This document shows, piece by piece, positions 39,935 through 49,975 of a stretch of 64,000 nucleotides of DNA. The position numbers and the translations under genes are program-made. The DNA comes from Globisporangium splendens (Eukaryota; Oomycota; Peronosporomycetes; Pythiales; Pythiaceae). The stretch is from the NCBI GenBank assembly GCA_006386115.1, contig VFIW01000023.1, positions 248,001 to 312,000 on the forward strand, read 5' to 3'. Position 1 is the stretch's first letter, and each line of letters opens with the position of its first letter. The notes under the pieces are model-generated. The model was given only the letters and a program-made list of their open reading frames with translations. It did no database searches and was not told where the DNA came from.

Positions 39935-41254
39935 TCAGCAATTTGTGTTAAGATGTTTTTGCTTTAGTTTGGCCATCCAGTCTAATTGCTCGAGCTTCAC
40001 AGTGCCGCTCGTGGCGTGCACGAGAAGCCGGGGCGATGCCGCAGTCGCACTGCCGTCGCTGCCAGTGGCGTCGTCATCGTTCATGAAAAACGACGTCCGC
40101 ATGGCCGCGTCCTTGGCGCTTCCAACGTTGATTTTGCCCGACGACAACGACGCTCCGCCGCTGGCGGTCTTCCCGTCACTCTTGGGCTCCAGCACCCCAC
40201 TGAAGATGGAGTAGTCCACGTCCAGTTGGTCCAGCTCGCTTTCCGAGAAGGCGCACCCGTCAGTGCTGATCTCGCGGCCATGGAGCTCGACTTCGATCGG
40301 CGCCGTGGGCTCGACCGAGACGACGACGTTGCCGCCGACGAGGATGCTGCTCGACGCGTCCTCGGTCCACGAATCGAAGTGCGCGACGACGTCACAATTC
40401 TGCGTACCACTGTCCTCAAGGTCGATCGCGCCGTTCACGCTGTGCACGTGGATGTGCGGCAGCTCGTCGCCCACGACGCGCAGGTACCCGTGCACGTTGC
40501 CGACCTGGATGCCGCCCTTCGCGAGCGAGTTGATCACACACGCCGACGAGTAGATCGCGCCAAACTCCGACGCCTGCGGGTCACCCGACCCCTTGCCCAG
40601 CTTGATCTCCGTGGTGCCAGACATGAGTCGCTTGCAGTCGACGGCATTGGCGGCGATCGTGACCTTTTCGCCCTCGAGCAGCGACGCGATGTGCACGCAG
40701 CCCTTGTTCGTCTTCATGTGGATTTCCTCGCCGCGGAGCTTGTTGACGTGGATGTCGCCGTCGCCGACCGTGATCTTCACGTCGCCCTCGATCTTGTCCC
40801 GGATGCGCACGTCGCCTTTGACCAGCGAGAGCTGCAGATCAATCAGATGCGGCAAGTAGAGCTGCAGTGTCGTGGTCTCATCGTCCTCACTCAGCAATGC
40901 AGCGTCAGCATTCTTGGTGATGCGCACGGACGTCACCGCATTCTCGCCTTCCTTCTCTCCCTGAACCACAGAGAGCACGTCTCCAGCGCTGTCGCCACGA
41001 CCGAGCACGTTGCACGCAAACTCGGCGGGCGAGAGCACGGGGATGACCTCGACGTTGGTGCGCGCGCGGTCGCTCAGCTGCAGCTGCAGCTTGCTCTGGT
41101 GCGCGAGGCGCGTGAGCGCGACACTCTGCCGGAGCGCAGGCGCAGTGGACTGGCAGCGCACGAGGCTGTGGCGCTGGCTGCGGCGCAGCAGCAGCGACAG
41201 CGTTGAGCGGTGGCCGAGCGTGCGCATCGTCGGCATCTTGATCATTGGCGCCAT
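39935..41254 (-). CDS. FAM185A-like / DUF4097-type protein, right copy
   Basis: Encodes the same 439-residue protein as 22072-23391: a mitochondrial-type presequence, then short beta-repeat units, then a Gly/Ser/Asp-rich tail. Only 14 bp of arm lie upstream of the ATG, so the promoter here comes from different DNA (41269 onward). At most one copy has its ancestral promoter. The CRN gene is convergent, with its stop 175 bp away. Role unknown. Confidence 0.75.
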   Translation of the reverse strand: MAPMIKMPTMRTLGHRSTLSLLLRRSQRHSLVRCQSTAPALRQSVALTRLAHQSKLQLQLSDRARTNVEVIPVLSPAEFACNVLGRGDSAGDVLSVVQGEKEGENAVTSVRITKNADAALLSEDDETTTLQLYLPHLIDLQLSLVKGDVRIRDKIEGDVKITVGDGDIHVNKLRGEEIHMKTNKGCVHIASLLEGEKVTIAANAVDCKRLMSGTTEIKLGKGSGDPQASEFGAIYSSACVINSLAKGGIQVGNVHGYLRVVGDELPHIHVHSVNGAIDLEDSGTQNCDVVAHFDSWTEDASSSILVGGNVVVSVEPTAPIEVELHGREISTDGCAFSESELDQLDVDYSIFSGVLEPKSDGKTASGGASLSSGKINVGSAKDAAMRTSFFMNDDDATGSDGSATAASPRLLVHATSGTVKLEQLDWMAKLKQKHLNTNC

Positions 41255-41268
41255 TGCTGTTAATGTGC

Positions 41269-41721
41269 TGACAATAGTAGGCTCTTCTAGTGGCAGTGTC
41301 CATCAAACACATTAATGTACCTAATTGTTTGTATCAAATCCTCAAAATGGCCATCAAACGAATAGCATTAATCATAATCGATGCTGCTGGCAGAGTCTAT
41401 TTAACTGTCTGTTACAACTCTTTTTCCTGTTCGTATCAATTTTGCGAGATTGCCATCGTGCAGCGAAGCTCCACCACAGAAAATGCAAAACCCAACCTAC
41501 CTTCATCGCCAAATACCTCATCTAGCAACCACAACAACAGCAAATGGCTCCGAGACTGCACCAAAAGTTGCCACAAGAGGGTGATTGGTGGTGATAGATC
41601 GTTGCGCTCCCACACAAGCAAGCACCCAAAGCTCCCCCGCCAGCACGCAGAAGAAGCCGCTCGCTCGCTTGCTGCATCCACAGGCTCCTCTCGTCTCTCT
41701 GTCGACCCTCTTCCTGTCACC
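41269..41721. other. Divergent intergenic region between FAM185A-like gene and eIF3i
   Basis: About 450 bp, AT-rich near the arm and C/A-rich near eIF3i. Likely contains the eIF3i promoter and leader and, by position, whatever drives the right FAM185A-like copy. No other gene seen. Confidence 0.45.
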
Positions 41722-42808
41722 ATGCGTCCGATCCTGCTCAAGGGCCACTCGCGCTCGCTCACGATGGTCAAGTACAACCGTGAGGGCGACCTGCTGTTCA
41801 CGTGCGCCAAGGACCACTCGCCGTGCATCTGGTTCTCGGACTCGGGCGAGCGCATCGGCACGTTCGACGGCCACTCGGGCGCCGTGTGGGCCTGCGATGT
41901 GTCGTACCACTCGGAGTTGCTGCTCACGGCGGCTGCGGACTCGAGCGTCAAGCTCTGGGAGGTCAAGACCGGCAAGGAGCTCTTTTCGTTCCCGCACACT
42001 GGCCCTGCGCGCTCGGTCAACTTCAGCACGGGCGACAAGTACTTTGTCTCGGTCGCCGACAAGTTCACCGACAAGCCTGCCGCCGTGTTCGTCTACGAAC
42101 TGGCCGATGACATCCAAAACCGTGAGTTATTCTGCGTGGGTAGTGTTTTTTTTGTTTTTTGTTTTTTTTCTGGTGGGTTCATACACTAATAATTGCGGTA
42201 TGCGTGTGTCTTTCTTTCCATGAACAGAACGCGCTGAGCCTATTTTAACGATCACGAACCACGGCCACGAGGGACGCATCACCGGTGCGTACTGGATGCC
42301 GCTGAACAAGGCGATCATGACCACGGGTGGCGACGGCACCGTCAAGCTCTTCGACCCAAAGACCGGCAAGCTGCTGTCGTCGCACCAGATTCACACGGGC
42401 GAGATCACGAACGTGAGCTTCAACAAGAGCAAGACGCTCGCGATCACGTCGTCGAAGGACAACACGGCCAAGCTGCTCGATGTCGAGACGCTCAAGGTGC
42501 TCAAGACGTACGAAACAGACCGTCCAGTCAACTCGGCGGCGATCTCGCCGATCAAGGAGCATGTTGTGCTCGGCGGTGGCCAGGAAGCCATGAGCGTGAC
42601 GACGACGTCGGGCCGTGTCGGCAAGTTCGAGGCGCGTTTCTTCCACATGGTGTTCCAGGAGGAGTTTGGTCGCGTCAAGGGCCACTTCGGTCCGATCAAC
42701 ACGATCTCGTTCCACCCGGACGGCAAGAGCTACGCCAGTGGCGCCGAAGATGGGTACGTCCGTTTGCACCACTTTGACGACGACTACCTCAAGTTAGATG
42801 CCAAGTAA
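41722..42808 (+). CDS. eIF3i: Translation initiation factor eIF3 subunit I (WD40), two exons
   Basis: Exons 41722-42121 and 42228-42808 with a 106-nt GT-AG intron give 326 residues, the usual size. A seven-bladed WD40 propeller is apparent: the start [14 protein letters not shown], then ...[85 protein letters not shown] and [16 protein letters not shown]. It is part of the eIF3 complex that scaffolds the 43S/48S initiation complex in the cytosol. ATG 41722 sits in a CACC context at the conserved first residue. Complete and apparently functional. Confidence 0.97.
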
Positions 42809-43434
42809 ATAGATGTTGTTAGCGCGCCCTCCCCATCTCCTTATCGTTGCTTTGGCTTTTCTTTTTGATTATTCACGTTGCAAGATGGTAATGCAAGCTC
42901 GTGAGATTGATTGATTGCTTTCGAATCCGTCCATTGTTGGAGGACCCTTTGCCATGCGGTACTTTATCGTCCATCCATGTGTTGCGGACTCTCAATATCG
43001 TAGCAACCAAGCGTCGAGTGCATTGGGTCAGCAGCTCCGCTAGAGGCTAAAGCTTCAATGAGGTCGGGACATTTTCACAACCCAGGCATTTTGGCCGAGC
43101 TCATGGTGATCAAAGGGATGGATCGCGCGAACTTAGTGTCGTTAAGTACGATGCAGTTCAAAACCTGTGTAGACCGATATGGGTACATTTCAACAGATTC
43201 GGGAGGGAGCAATGATGCAATGACAAGCTAGGTTTGCTCCGTGACCTTATGCGATCAGGAAAAGCGGTCTTAGGAAGCAGGAGACGCGCCGGGTTGAGTG
43301 ACTGGGAGCAAGATGCAGCGATTGGAGTTTGTGCCACCCTTCATTCTCTCTTTTGCTCTCTCAAACGAACGGCAAAAAGCGTTCACTCCTGTCCTGCGCA
43401 TCTACCTCCCACGCAAGGACCCCGCTTCGAGAGA
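42809..43434. other. Intergenic region with a possible oomycete Inr-like site
   Basis: About 630 bp with no coding signal. At 43340-43348 the string TTCATTCTC, followed by a CT-rich stretch and CAAACG, resembles the oomycete initiator (YCATTY with pyrimidine flank) about 90 bp ahead of the next ATG. Suggestive only. Confidence 0.35.
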
Positions 43435-44737
43435 ATGGACAATGCGATGCACTTCCTGGACGAGCTGAAGAAAGGCGTGCAGCACCAAGTCGAGCAAGCC
43501 ATGTACGTATCACTATCACGTCCAGTCGCGAAGTGGTTGACGCTGTAGATTGCCGCCTCTCCCAGCTGACTGTGAATGTTGTGCATGAACTTAGTGAGGA
43601 CTGGGACTACCAGGATTTCTCGCCTGACAAGCGGCACGCGCTGCTGGAAGAGGAAGTCTCGAACGACGTTGACGACGACCGACAGCCAGAACCAGGCGCG
43701 ATCCAGCTCATCATGAAGGATCATCACCACCAGCTCAACTGGGCGGGGCTGAGTCCGGAGGCAGCCCTCAACGAGTATGTGGGCTTGCATTTTTCTGGGA
43801 ATACTTTGGAGAACCTAGCTCACTCTGTTTGCATTATGCATTCGTGGTTTGTGCAGCTATGATTGCGGTGCGACGCTAGCCGCGCATGCTTCACTGAGCT
43901 ACGAGAGCAAAGTGGTGATCATGTGCACTCCTGCTGGCGGCATTCAGGGCACACCCGACACGGACTCGTTGCAGCGATTCCTGAACAAGGCGCAGCACAT
44001 GGACCCAAACTTGCTCGCAGATGCGCTGTGCGCACGCTTGCAGGATCCAGTAACTTGCTGGCAAATCCGCTCGAAGGTGCTTGTGCTCGTCCAGGCGCTC
44101 ACCGAGGTCAGCCAACCGCTCGCGCTGCACTTCTTGCCATCGCTCCAGAACAACGCGGTGTTGCTCCAGCAGATCGAGAAACTGCGAACACTCGACCACA
44201 ACCACGTTGTCCGAGAGAATGCGCAAGGCGATGTCGCTGCTGCGCTCGAATGGCAGGAACCCGATGTTGATCGTGAACGAAGCGGCGCCAGTGAAGCCTC
44301 ACGCTCGCCACGTTCGTGTTGCCCGCGACCAAGACTCAACTTTAGCATCCGTGCGCAAGAAACCCGTCGTTGCGAAGAAGGCGACGACGCCACCGCCTTT
44401 AGTGGCTCCCAAAATGGACGTTCGTCCACGAGACGATCTGCAGCAGCACACGAGCCCAAAGATCGCGCGGGCGGCGCTTGCGTCCTGGAGACGCCACAAC
44501 AGCCAAGAGAATGTGTTTGGAAGCGGCATGCAAGCCAAGAACCAGGCCAACCTCATGCCAGATGCTGCCATGCACAAGCAGCAGCTCATGATGCAACAGG
44601 CGAATGGCTGCAACATCAATGCTATGAGCCAGCAAGGCCAGCCTCTGCAACTCAGTCACACTGGCAGCATCATTCGCTCGGATAACTCCTCACGGTACCA
44701 AAGCGGACAGATCAGCGCATTTGCGTTTATTCAATAA
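43435..44737 (+). CDS. Unknown helical protein, three exons, one frameshift
   Basis: Proposed exons are 43435-43502, 43595-43774 and 43857-44737, with 92- and 82-nt introns whose donors read GTACGT and GTATGT. The product begins MDNAMHFLDELKKGVQHQ, continues through an acidic segment (EEEVSNDVDDDRQ) and a helical domain (LQRFLNKAQHM, LLADALCARLQDP, SKVLVLVQALTEVSQPLALHF). It ends in a Gln/Asn/Met-rich tail that finishes ISAFAFIQ. The middle vaguely resembles VHS/ENTH-type helical stacks, but I do not assign it. Around 44210-44225 the good frame shifts by one base (…VVRENA versus RMRKAMSLL…) without a usable intron. Sequencing indel or mutation. Confidence 0.55.
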
Positions 44738-44890
44738 GCTACGACAGCCCGGGACTCTCCTCGTGAGGTTGGCAAGAGCACCATAGATAGATATGAACGA
44801 TATAATTAAACGCAACATGTGTGACTCAGGTCTTCTTTGCAGGCACTCTAAACTCTGCTGCTTCATACCCGATGGCACGCTTCACAAACC

Positions 44891-47800
44891 ATGGTCACGG
44901 TTCAAGTCGCGCGTGCAACAACGCCGACCTCACGCGCGCGCCATGCCCCTCTTTCTCCTACTTCGTCAAAAGCGTCATCGTCTGAACCTGGAGCCCAGTC
45001 ATTTTCCTCGCCTTCCTCCTCCTCTTCCACCAAGAAGCGCTCGTCGAATGTGTTCTGGATCAAGCTCAACTTCACAGTCAAGGCTGCGCGGTTGCGGACG
45101 CTCAAGCGGCAGAAGTACCAGCACTTGCAGGAAGAGACGCTGCTCAAGGCGCGAGGCTTGCTCAAGAACTGGGAAGATGGACCCGTGCTGCTCATTGAGG
45201 ACCTCTACCGGCAGGCTGCGGGCGAGCGTGGTGTGCAGGAGCTCATGAACTACACGCCCGAGGCACTGGCGCTGCGATTCAGCCTTCGCAACGATCCGCG
45301 CGTGCTGCGTGTTGCGAAGGAGCTCTGGAGCATCGACACGGGTCCACGCGACGCGCTCGGATGCATCGACCAGCGCGGGTACACGGCGCTGTTCCATCGC
45401 ATCGCGAAAAGCATCGACGCGGTGTTTCCCAGTAAGCGTCGCCGCAAGCTAGAGAAAACGATCCACGACGACTGGACTCACGACTCCAAGGGCGAAGCGC
45501 ACATGAGCTTTGCCGATTTCTTTGACAGCGCCTTTGAGTTAGCGGATCTCTGGTGCGAGACAATCGAAAGCGACGAGTACGTCACGTTCCTGGAGAAAGT
45601 CCGCGACCGGATCAGCGAGCCACCGCGGCAAAGCTCTGCGGGTATCGCTATGCGCGTGCTTCGTCCGATCAAAAAGGTGAGACCGCTGCGTGACGAAGAA
45701 GTGTCCTCCGAGTCGCCCACCTCGTCATCGTCTGCTTCGGCTTCGTCCTCCTCGGAACAAGAAGATGAGACTGAAGTGTGTCCTACCAAGATGGACGATA
45801 TCGGAAGCTCGTCCCAGGTGCATCGCTTTCTCACGGCGAAAAACCTAATGGAAACGACGACGAGAAACCCACATCTGCTCACGCGCAAAATCAATTCGGC
45901 AACTGGTGCCTTAGGCTCCCAGACGCTACGGGCATCTTCCACTGCGATTGGCACTGCCAGAGGTATCGCGAGTCGTCTCTCTTTGGAAGCTGCTCGTCAG
46001 CGGCAAAGCCGTTCGGGTATCGTCGGCTCCTCAATACGCTTCGAAACGGACTACGATGCGGCAACTGTCATCAGTGGCCGAGGCAGCGCTAGTTCGACGG
46101 ATTTGTCTGCCTTGGTCGAAGGCACAGCGTTCCAGCCGATTGGCGGCGCACCCACGTCCTCTTCAACTTCGTATCCCCAGTCCATGGTGGCAGCAACGGA
46201 CTCATTGGAGAAACGAAGATCCGCACCATCCAGCTCCAAAGTCATTACCACCGACGTTGTGGCTGAAGCTCGACCGCGAACACCGACGATCGCGATCCAC
46301 GTCGTGGATAGCGGTATCAACGGCATCTTCAATAGCTCTTCGTCGTCTGCTGCTACTGGAGCAGCTTCTCCAGGCGCATACGCCCCAGCAGCCCTGGGAG
46401 GTACCTTTTCTACAGGAAGAAGTCCCATGTTTGCGCCTGGGACGCGTTCTGCGATCATGAACTTGGCGCGAGTGAACAAGAAATATGGCAATGGCGGTGC
46501 GGCGAATGCGCTCATTGGCGCGGGCTTCCGCGAAGTGGTGTTCAACGCGATGCAGAGCAGCACTCGTGGTCCCAGCAGTAATGGCTGCCCTGATGCTACG
46601 ATGGCGGCCGTTGCTCCCAACGAAAGGCGCCATGATGGTGGCTCGCACATGAACGCCGTCGTTGGTGCACAGCTTCAGACGGAGTCGGGCCTCACCGCTT
46701 CGCCTTCAACACCAAGTCGTAGTGCGACTCAATCAAGTCATGCTGATGGCTCCTTGTTGGTGGCCTCGACTCCATTCGGAAGACATCAAGAGTGTTCGTG
46801 TATGGACAGCGTCGTCGATGCGCGACTTCAGGCAGACACCATTTCGCTTTCTACGAGGAGCTATGCTGCGAGTCCATCCAGAGACGCGAGTGACTCCTTG
46901 TTGACTGCAGTTCTCAATCCAGCAACTACAGCACCAGTCGAGTCCGTACCATCTTCGCCCTACAACAATTGGGAATGACGTCCGCATCAATAGCTACGGC
47001 GGCAATAACAACTCGGTTGATTTCTCTGCAAGCTACACGATGACAAGCTACGCGTCCGACCCGAGGATTGCTACAGCGAGTTTCCTTCTTCCTCACACTG
47101 CAAGTGCTGCTGACACGCGACTCACCCCAGCAAGCACGCGTTCGAAATACAAGGCAAATACAGCAAACAGCGATGGTGACGACTCATCTGCACCACCATT
47201 TTGGTGTGGTCTCGACGCCACGAGAGAGCCTCATCAGCAGAGAAGGAAACCCTCGCAGGGACATGACCCAATGCCAGCCACCAATGCAAAGTCATTGCGT
47301 GCAAATCAAGTTCCAGCAGCTACGTTGCAGCAACAACAGCGGCGGCGACCACGCTCGGTGGACGCATTCAAAGATGTGTCCCCTGGGACACGTACCCCGA
47401 TGACGTCGAATATCTGAGTCGCGACTGGCAGTCTCTCTCACTTGCTGAGAGTGGTGACGGTGAGGCAGTGAGCTCGCTGGTCGTGAGCAGCGATATTAAC
47501 GGCGTCACTCAACAGCTCCAATCACCTCGCCCTGCGACCAAGTCGACGACGTTGCATGGCGGTGGCATTACCAAAAGCACTCGGGTCGACATGGATCTGC
47601 TGCTTCGTGTGACATCGCTGGAGACTGTTCCTTTCCCTGGTAGCACTGCGAATCCGATCAGCACCACGCAGCAGCAGCTCCATCACTCGGTGTCAGCACC
47701 TGACGCTTCATTTTCAAGTGAGCCATTGGATATTGGCATGCAGCACGTGCTGCTCCACCCACCACCTGCAGAACTCGGACTTTCGCACACAGCTCCATCG

Positions 47801-48253
47801 CAATCATCACCTCCACGAAAGAGTCTCACACCAACAAGGAGCCGAAAGTCTCGCGAGATCAATGGAGTCACGCTCGCAGGACTGGCGATGCGAGGAGAGC
47901 GGGCTACTGCAACTCCTGCTGCTGGCAAAGGCAGCCCGAATCGAGCGCTTGCACCTTTGCTGCGGGTCTGCGATGGCGACAGCAAGCGTCCACCGTCGCC
48001 GCTCTTCCGCATGGACAAACTCACTCTTCCACAGCCGCATGTGGCCACCCTCGATGGTCTCAATGACCAAGACGGAGTCAAAATGAGCCCCGAGCGCGAC
48101 GACATCACGATTCTCTTGAACGCGCATCGCGAGCTCATTTTGCGTCCGACGCGGAAAGAGGACGACATCGTCGCCAATGCACACCACCCGACGCGGTCCG
48201 AGATGATGGCGCGGCGCTACAGGTACACGTTTGGAAGAGTGAAACACCCTTAA
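44891..48253 (+). CDS. Large Ser-rich protein of unknown function, interrupted by two one-base shifts
   Basis: Three consecutive frames read as one protein of about 1,120 residues: 44891-46978, then about 46974-47390, then about 47393-48253. The N-terminal ~230 residues are ordered, with a basic helix (FWIKLNFTVKAARLRTLKRQ) and a block with EF-hand-like spacing (GCIDQRGYTALFHRIAKSI, SFADFFDSAFELADLW). The rest is Ser/Thr/Ala/Pro-rich, and it ends in the ordered helix ILLNAHRELILRP...RRYRYTFGRV. The first break is at GGG (46971): one G fewer joins PYNNW to NDVRINSYGG. The second is at GGG (~47390): one G more joins SPG to DTYPDDVEYLSRDW. Both at homopolymers, so probably sequencing error in a real gene. 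Family not recognised. Confidence 0.55.
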
Positions 48254-48353
48254 CAACAGCGCTCTAAACAAGTAGGAGGTCACGAAGCAATGCGGAAGAG
48301 GAAGAAAAAGAAACTGGTTATAAATGTAATGTCTCGTGCTTATTGTAACGTCG

Positions 48354-49273
48354 CTAGGTAGTTGCTGGGCTTTGCTGCACGTATTGACAAATCAGTGGAT
48401 GCTTCGCCGTGTATGCGACTACCTCGAGCACGCACAATGAGCCCTCATTGAGAGAGGAGAACACGTCGTCGACGATCGTCGTCACGACTGCGCTCTCCAT
48501 GGCTGGGTCGCCAAAGTAGCCTGCGACGGTAGCCATGGTGCGAATGATAAACGCCAAGTCTTGCTTACTGGGAATTCTACTGTCGCTAGGGACCACCTCA
48601 GCTGGCACACCGAGCACCCCGATCGCCGCTAATCAACCACCGAGGAGGCGCAAAAGACAGTAGAGAGCGTGAAGAAAGAGAAACGAGTCTGGAATGGGAT
48701 ACATCATAGCTGAGTCACGCCAACGCCGTACCTTGCAGCTTCGTTGTGACGTCGCCTTTGAGCAATACACAACAGCCAACGAGGACCTCGTGGACGTTGA
48801 CCATCTCTTCGCCTGTCTTATCCAGAAGCGCGACCAACCGCTCCAAGATCGCTCGGTCGTAATTGTAAAACTCGGCGCGCTCCAGTGCATGAAGGAACTC
48901 GTCTTGGACCAGATTCGGCTCCCGGCGACTGGTTTTCTGAAGATGCTGCGACGGTTGCTCTGGTTGCACTTGCTCTAGAGCAGCAGACGGTAGAGCTTCC
49001 TCTACACGCGCGCTAGTCTTCGGCGTGTCACGTGCGGATATGAGTTCGATGCTTTCGAGCAGCATGCGCTGACACACTCGGAGTTGGTCGAGATCATCTA
49101 TTGTACAAGTCCCAAGTGCAGCAGAGAGAGACGTTAGTCGGTACTGAACTAGCGCCAAAAAGACTAGAACGTTGTGAAGCTGGTGAATGCAAGGTCCCCG
49201 CACACTGAGTAAGCTCGGATACCGCTGCGACAGCCAATGGACTCGCAGTCTCACTCGACAGACTTGCACCCAT
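48354..49273 (-). CDS. Small protein of unknown function with EF-hand-like segment
   Basis: Exon 2 (48354-48628) joins exon 1 (from 48732) across a 103-nt GT-AG intron, turning KLQ into AAIGVLGVP with the right phase. The core is helical, with a segment (YDRAILERLVALLDKTGEEMVNVHEVLVGCCVLL) that resembles a degenerate EF-hand pair. The start is uncertain. The frame is open to 49284 but without ATG. ATG 49273 in the neighbouring frame followed by a 43-nt GT-AG intron would give MGASLSSETASPLAVAA joined to LHNVLVFLALVQYRL, with an N-myristoylation-type start. Ends SPATT-stop. Function unknown. Confidence 0.5.
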
Positions 49274-49975
49274 CTCGTCGTCACAGAGCCTTGTGTTGCC
49301 GTCGCTCTCGCTTGACGCTCCCTACCTCACAAAGGAGCAGCCACCGTGTGTTTCGTTTCTTAGCAGCATAAATTTAGGTCAGGAAACAATGACACAACAG
49401 TTTCACGTGGATATAATCATTCACTAGCTGCTCTTACAAAGTCATCGAGTCGGCTCACCGACTCCCTTCATGCCGCGTCCATTGCGTACCTCTAAAGGAA
49501 ACAGTGCATTGGCTGCATACGCTCACAAGATTTACGCGAATGGAGAGCATTCCTGTCGCCTCGACCGCAGCTCCTTGTTCCCAGAAGTGTCTCGATGGCT
49601 CCAAGAAAAGTGTAGCCATTCATCGTCGACCATCACTCACTGAAACCCCACGAAGTCAGCGAAAATGAAGGTCAACGCTTGTTAACAAAATAAAAGAAAT
49701 GTCGTGTGCGGTACTGCTCGTGCGCACCAAGCCACTAAGTTCGTTTTCTGTCATCAAGTCCGGTCGATGGACACCAATTGCCCATAAGCAACAAGCCCCA
49801 CACTCGCTCGTCTCTGCGCGAGCGCATCGCTGTCCGTCACAGCAGCAGCGCCTCTCTTCACACCGCTCACTGCCATTTGCGCTGCGTCTCGCACAAGAAG
49901 CGCCAGTGCACGACGACAACGACGGAGCTCTTCGCCTCTCTCTTCAAAGTTTCGAGCAGACAACAACTACACAAG
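49274..49975. other. Divergent intergenic region
   Basis: About 700 bp between the EF-hand-like gene (-) and tRNase Z (+); it should contain both promoters. A frame runs upstream of the tRNase Z ATG for about 66 codons with presequence-like composition but has no ATG. Nothing else seen. Confidence 0.4.

Larger units (their letters stand above)
36078..41268. repeat. Right arm of the 5.2-kb inverted duplication
   Basis: Mirror image of 22058-27248 with no net indel. The inner edge is set precisely by the end of the gypsy LTR; the outer edge is ATGTGC at 41263-41268, after which the two flanks are unrelated. Gene order from inside out: acyltransferase 5' half, FAR1 fragment, CRN, FAM185A-like gene. 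Confidence 0.95.

Noticed and set aside
43503..43525. A 23-nt mini-intron in the unknown gene at 43435-44737
   Set aside because: GT-AG and phase would work, but a 92-nt intron using the same donor and an acceptor at 43594 is also in phase and of normal size for this genome.
49778..49975. N-terminal mitochondrial extension of tRNase Z upstream of ATG 49976
   Set aside because: The upstream frame has presequence-like composition but contains no ATG; it would need a TTG start, so it is not supported.
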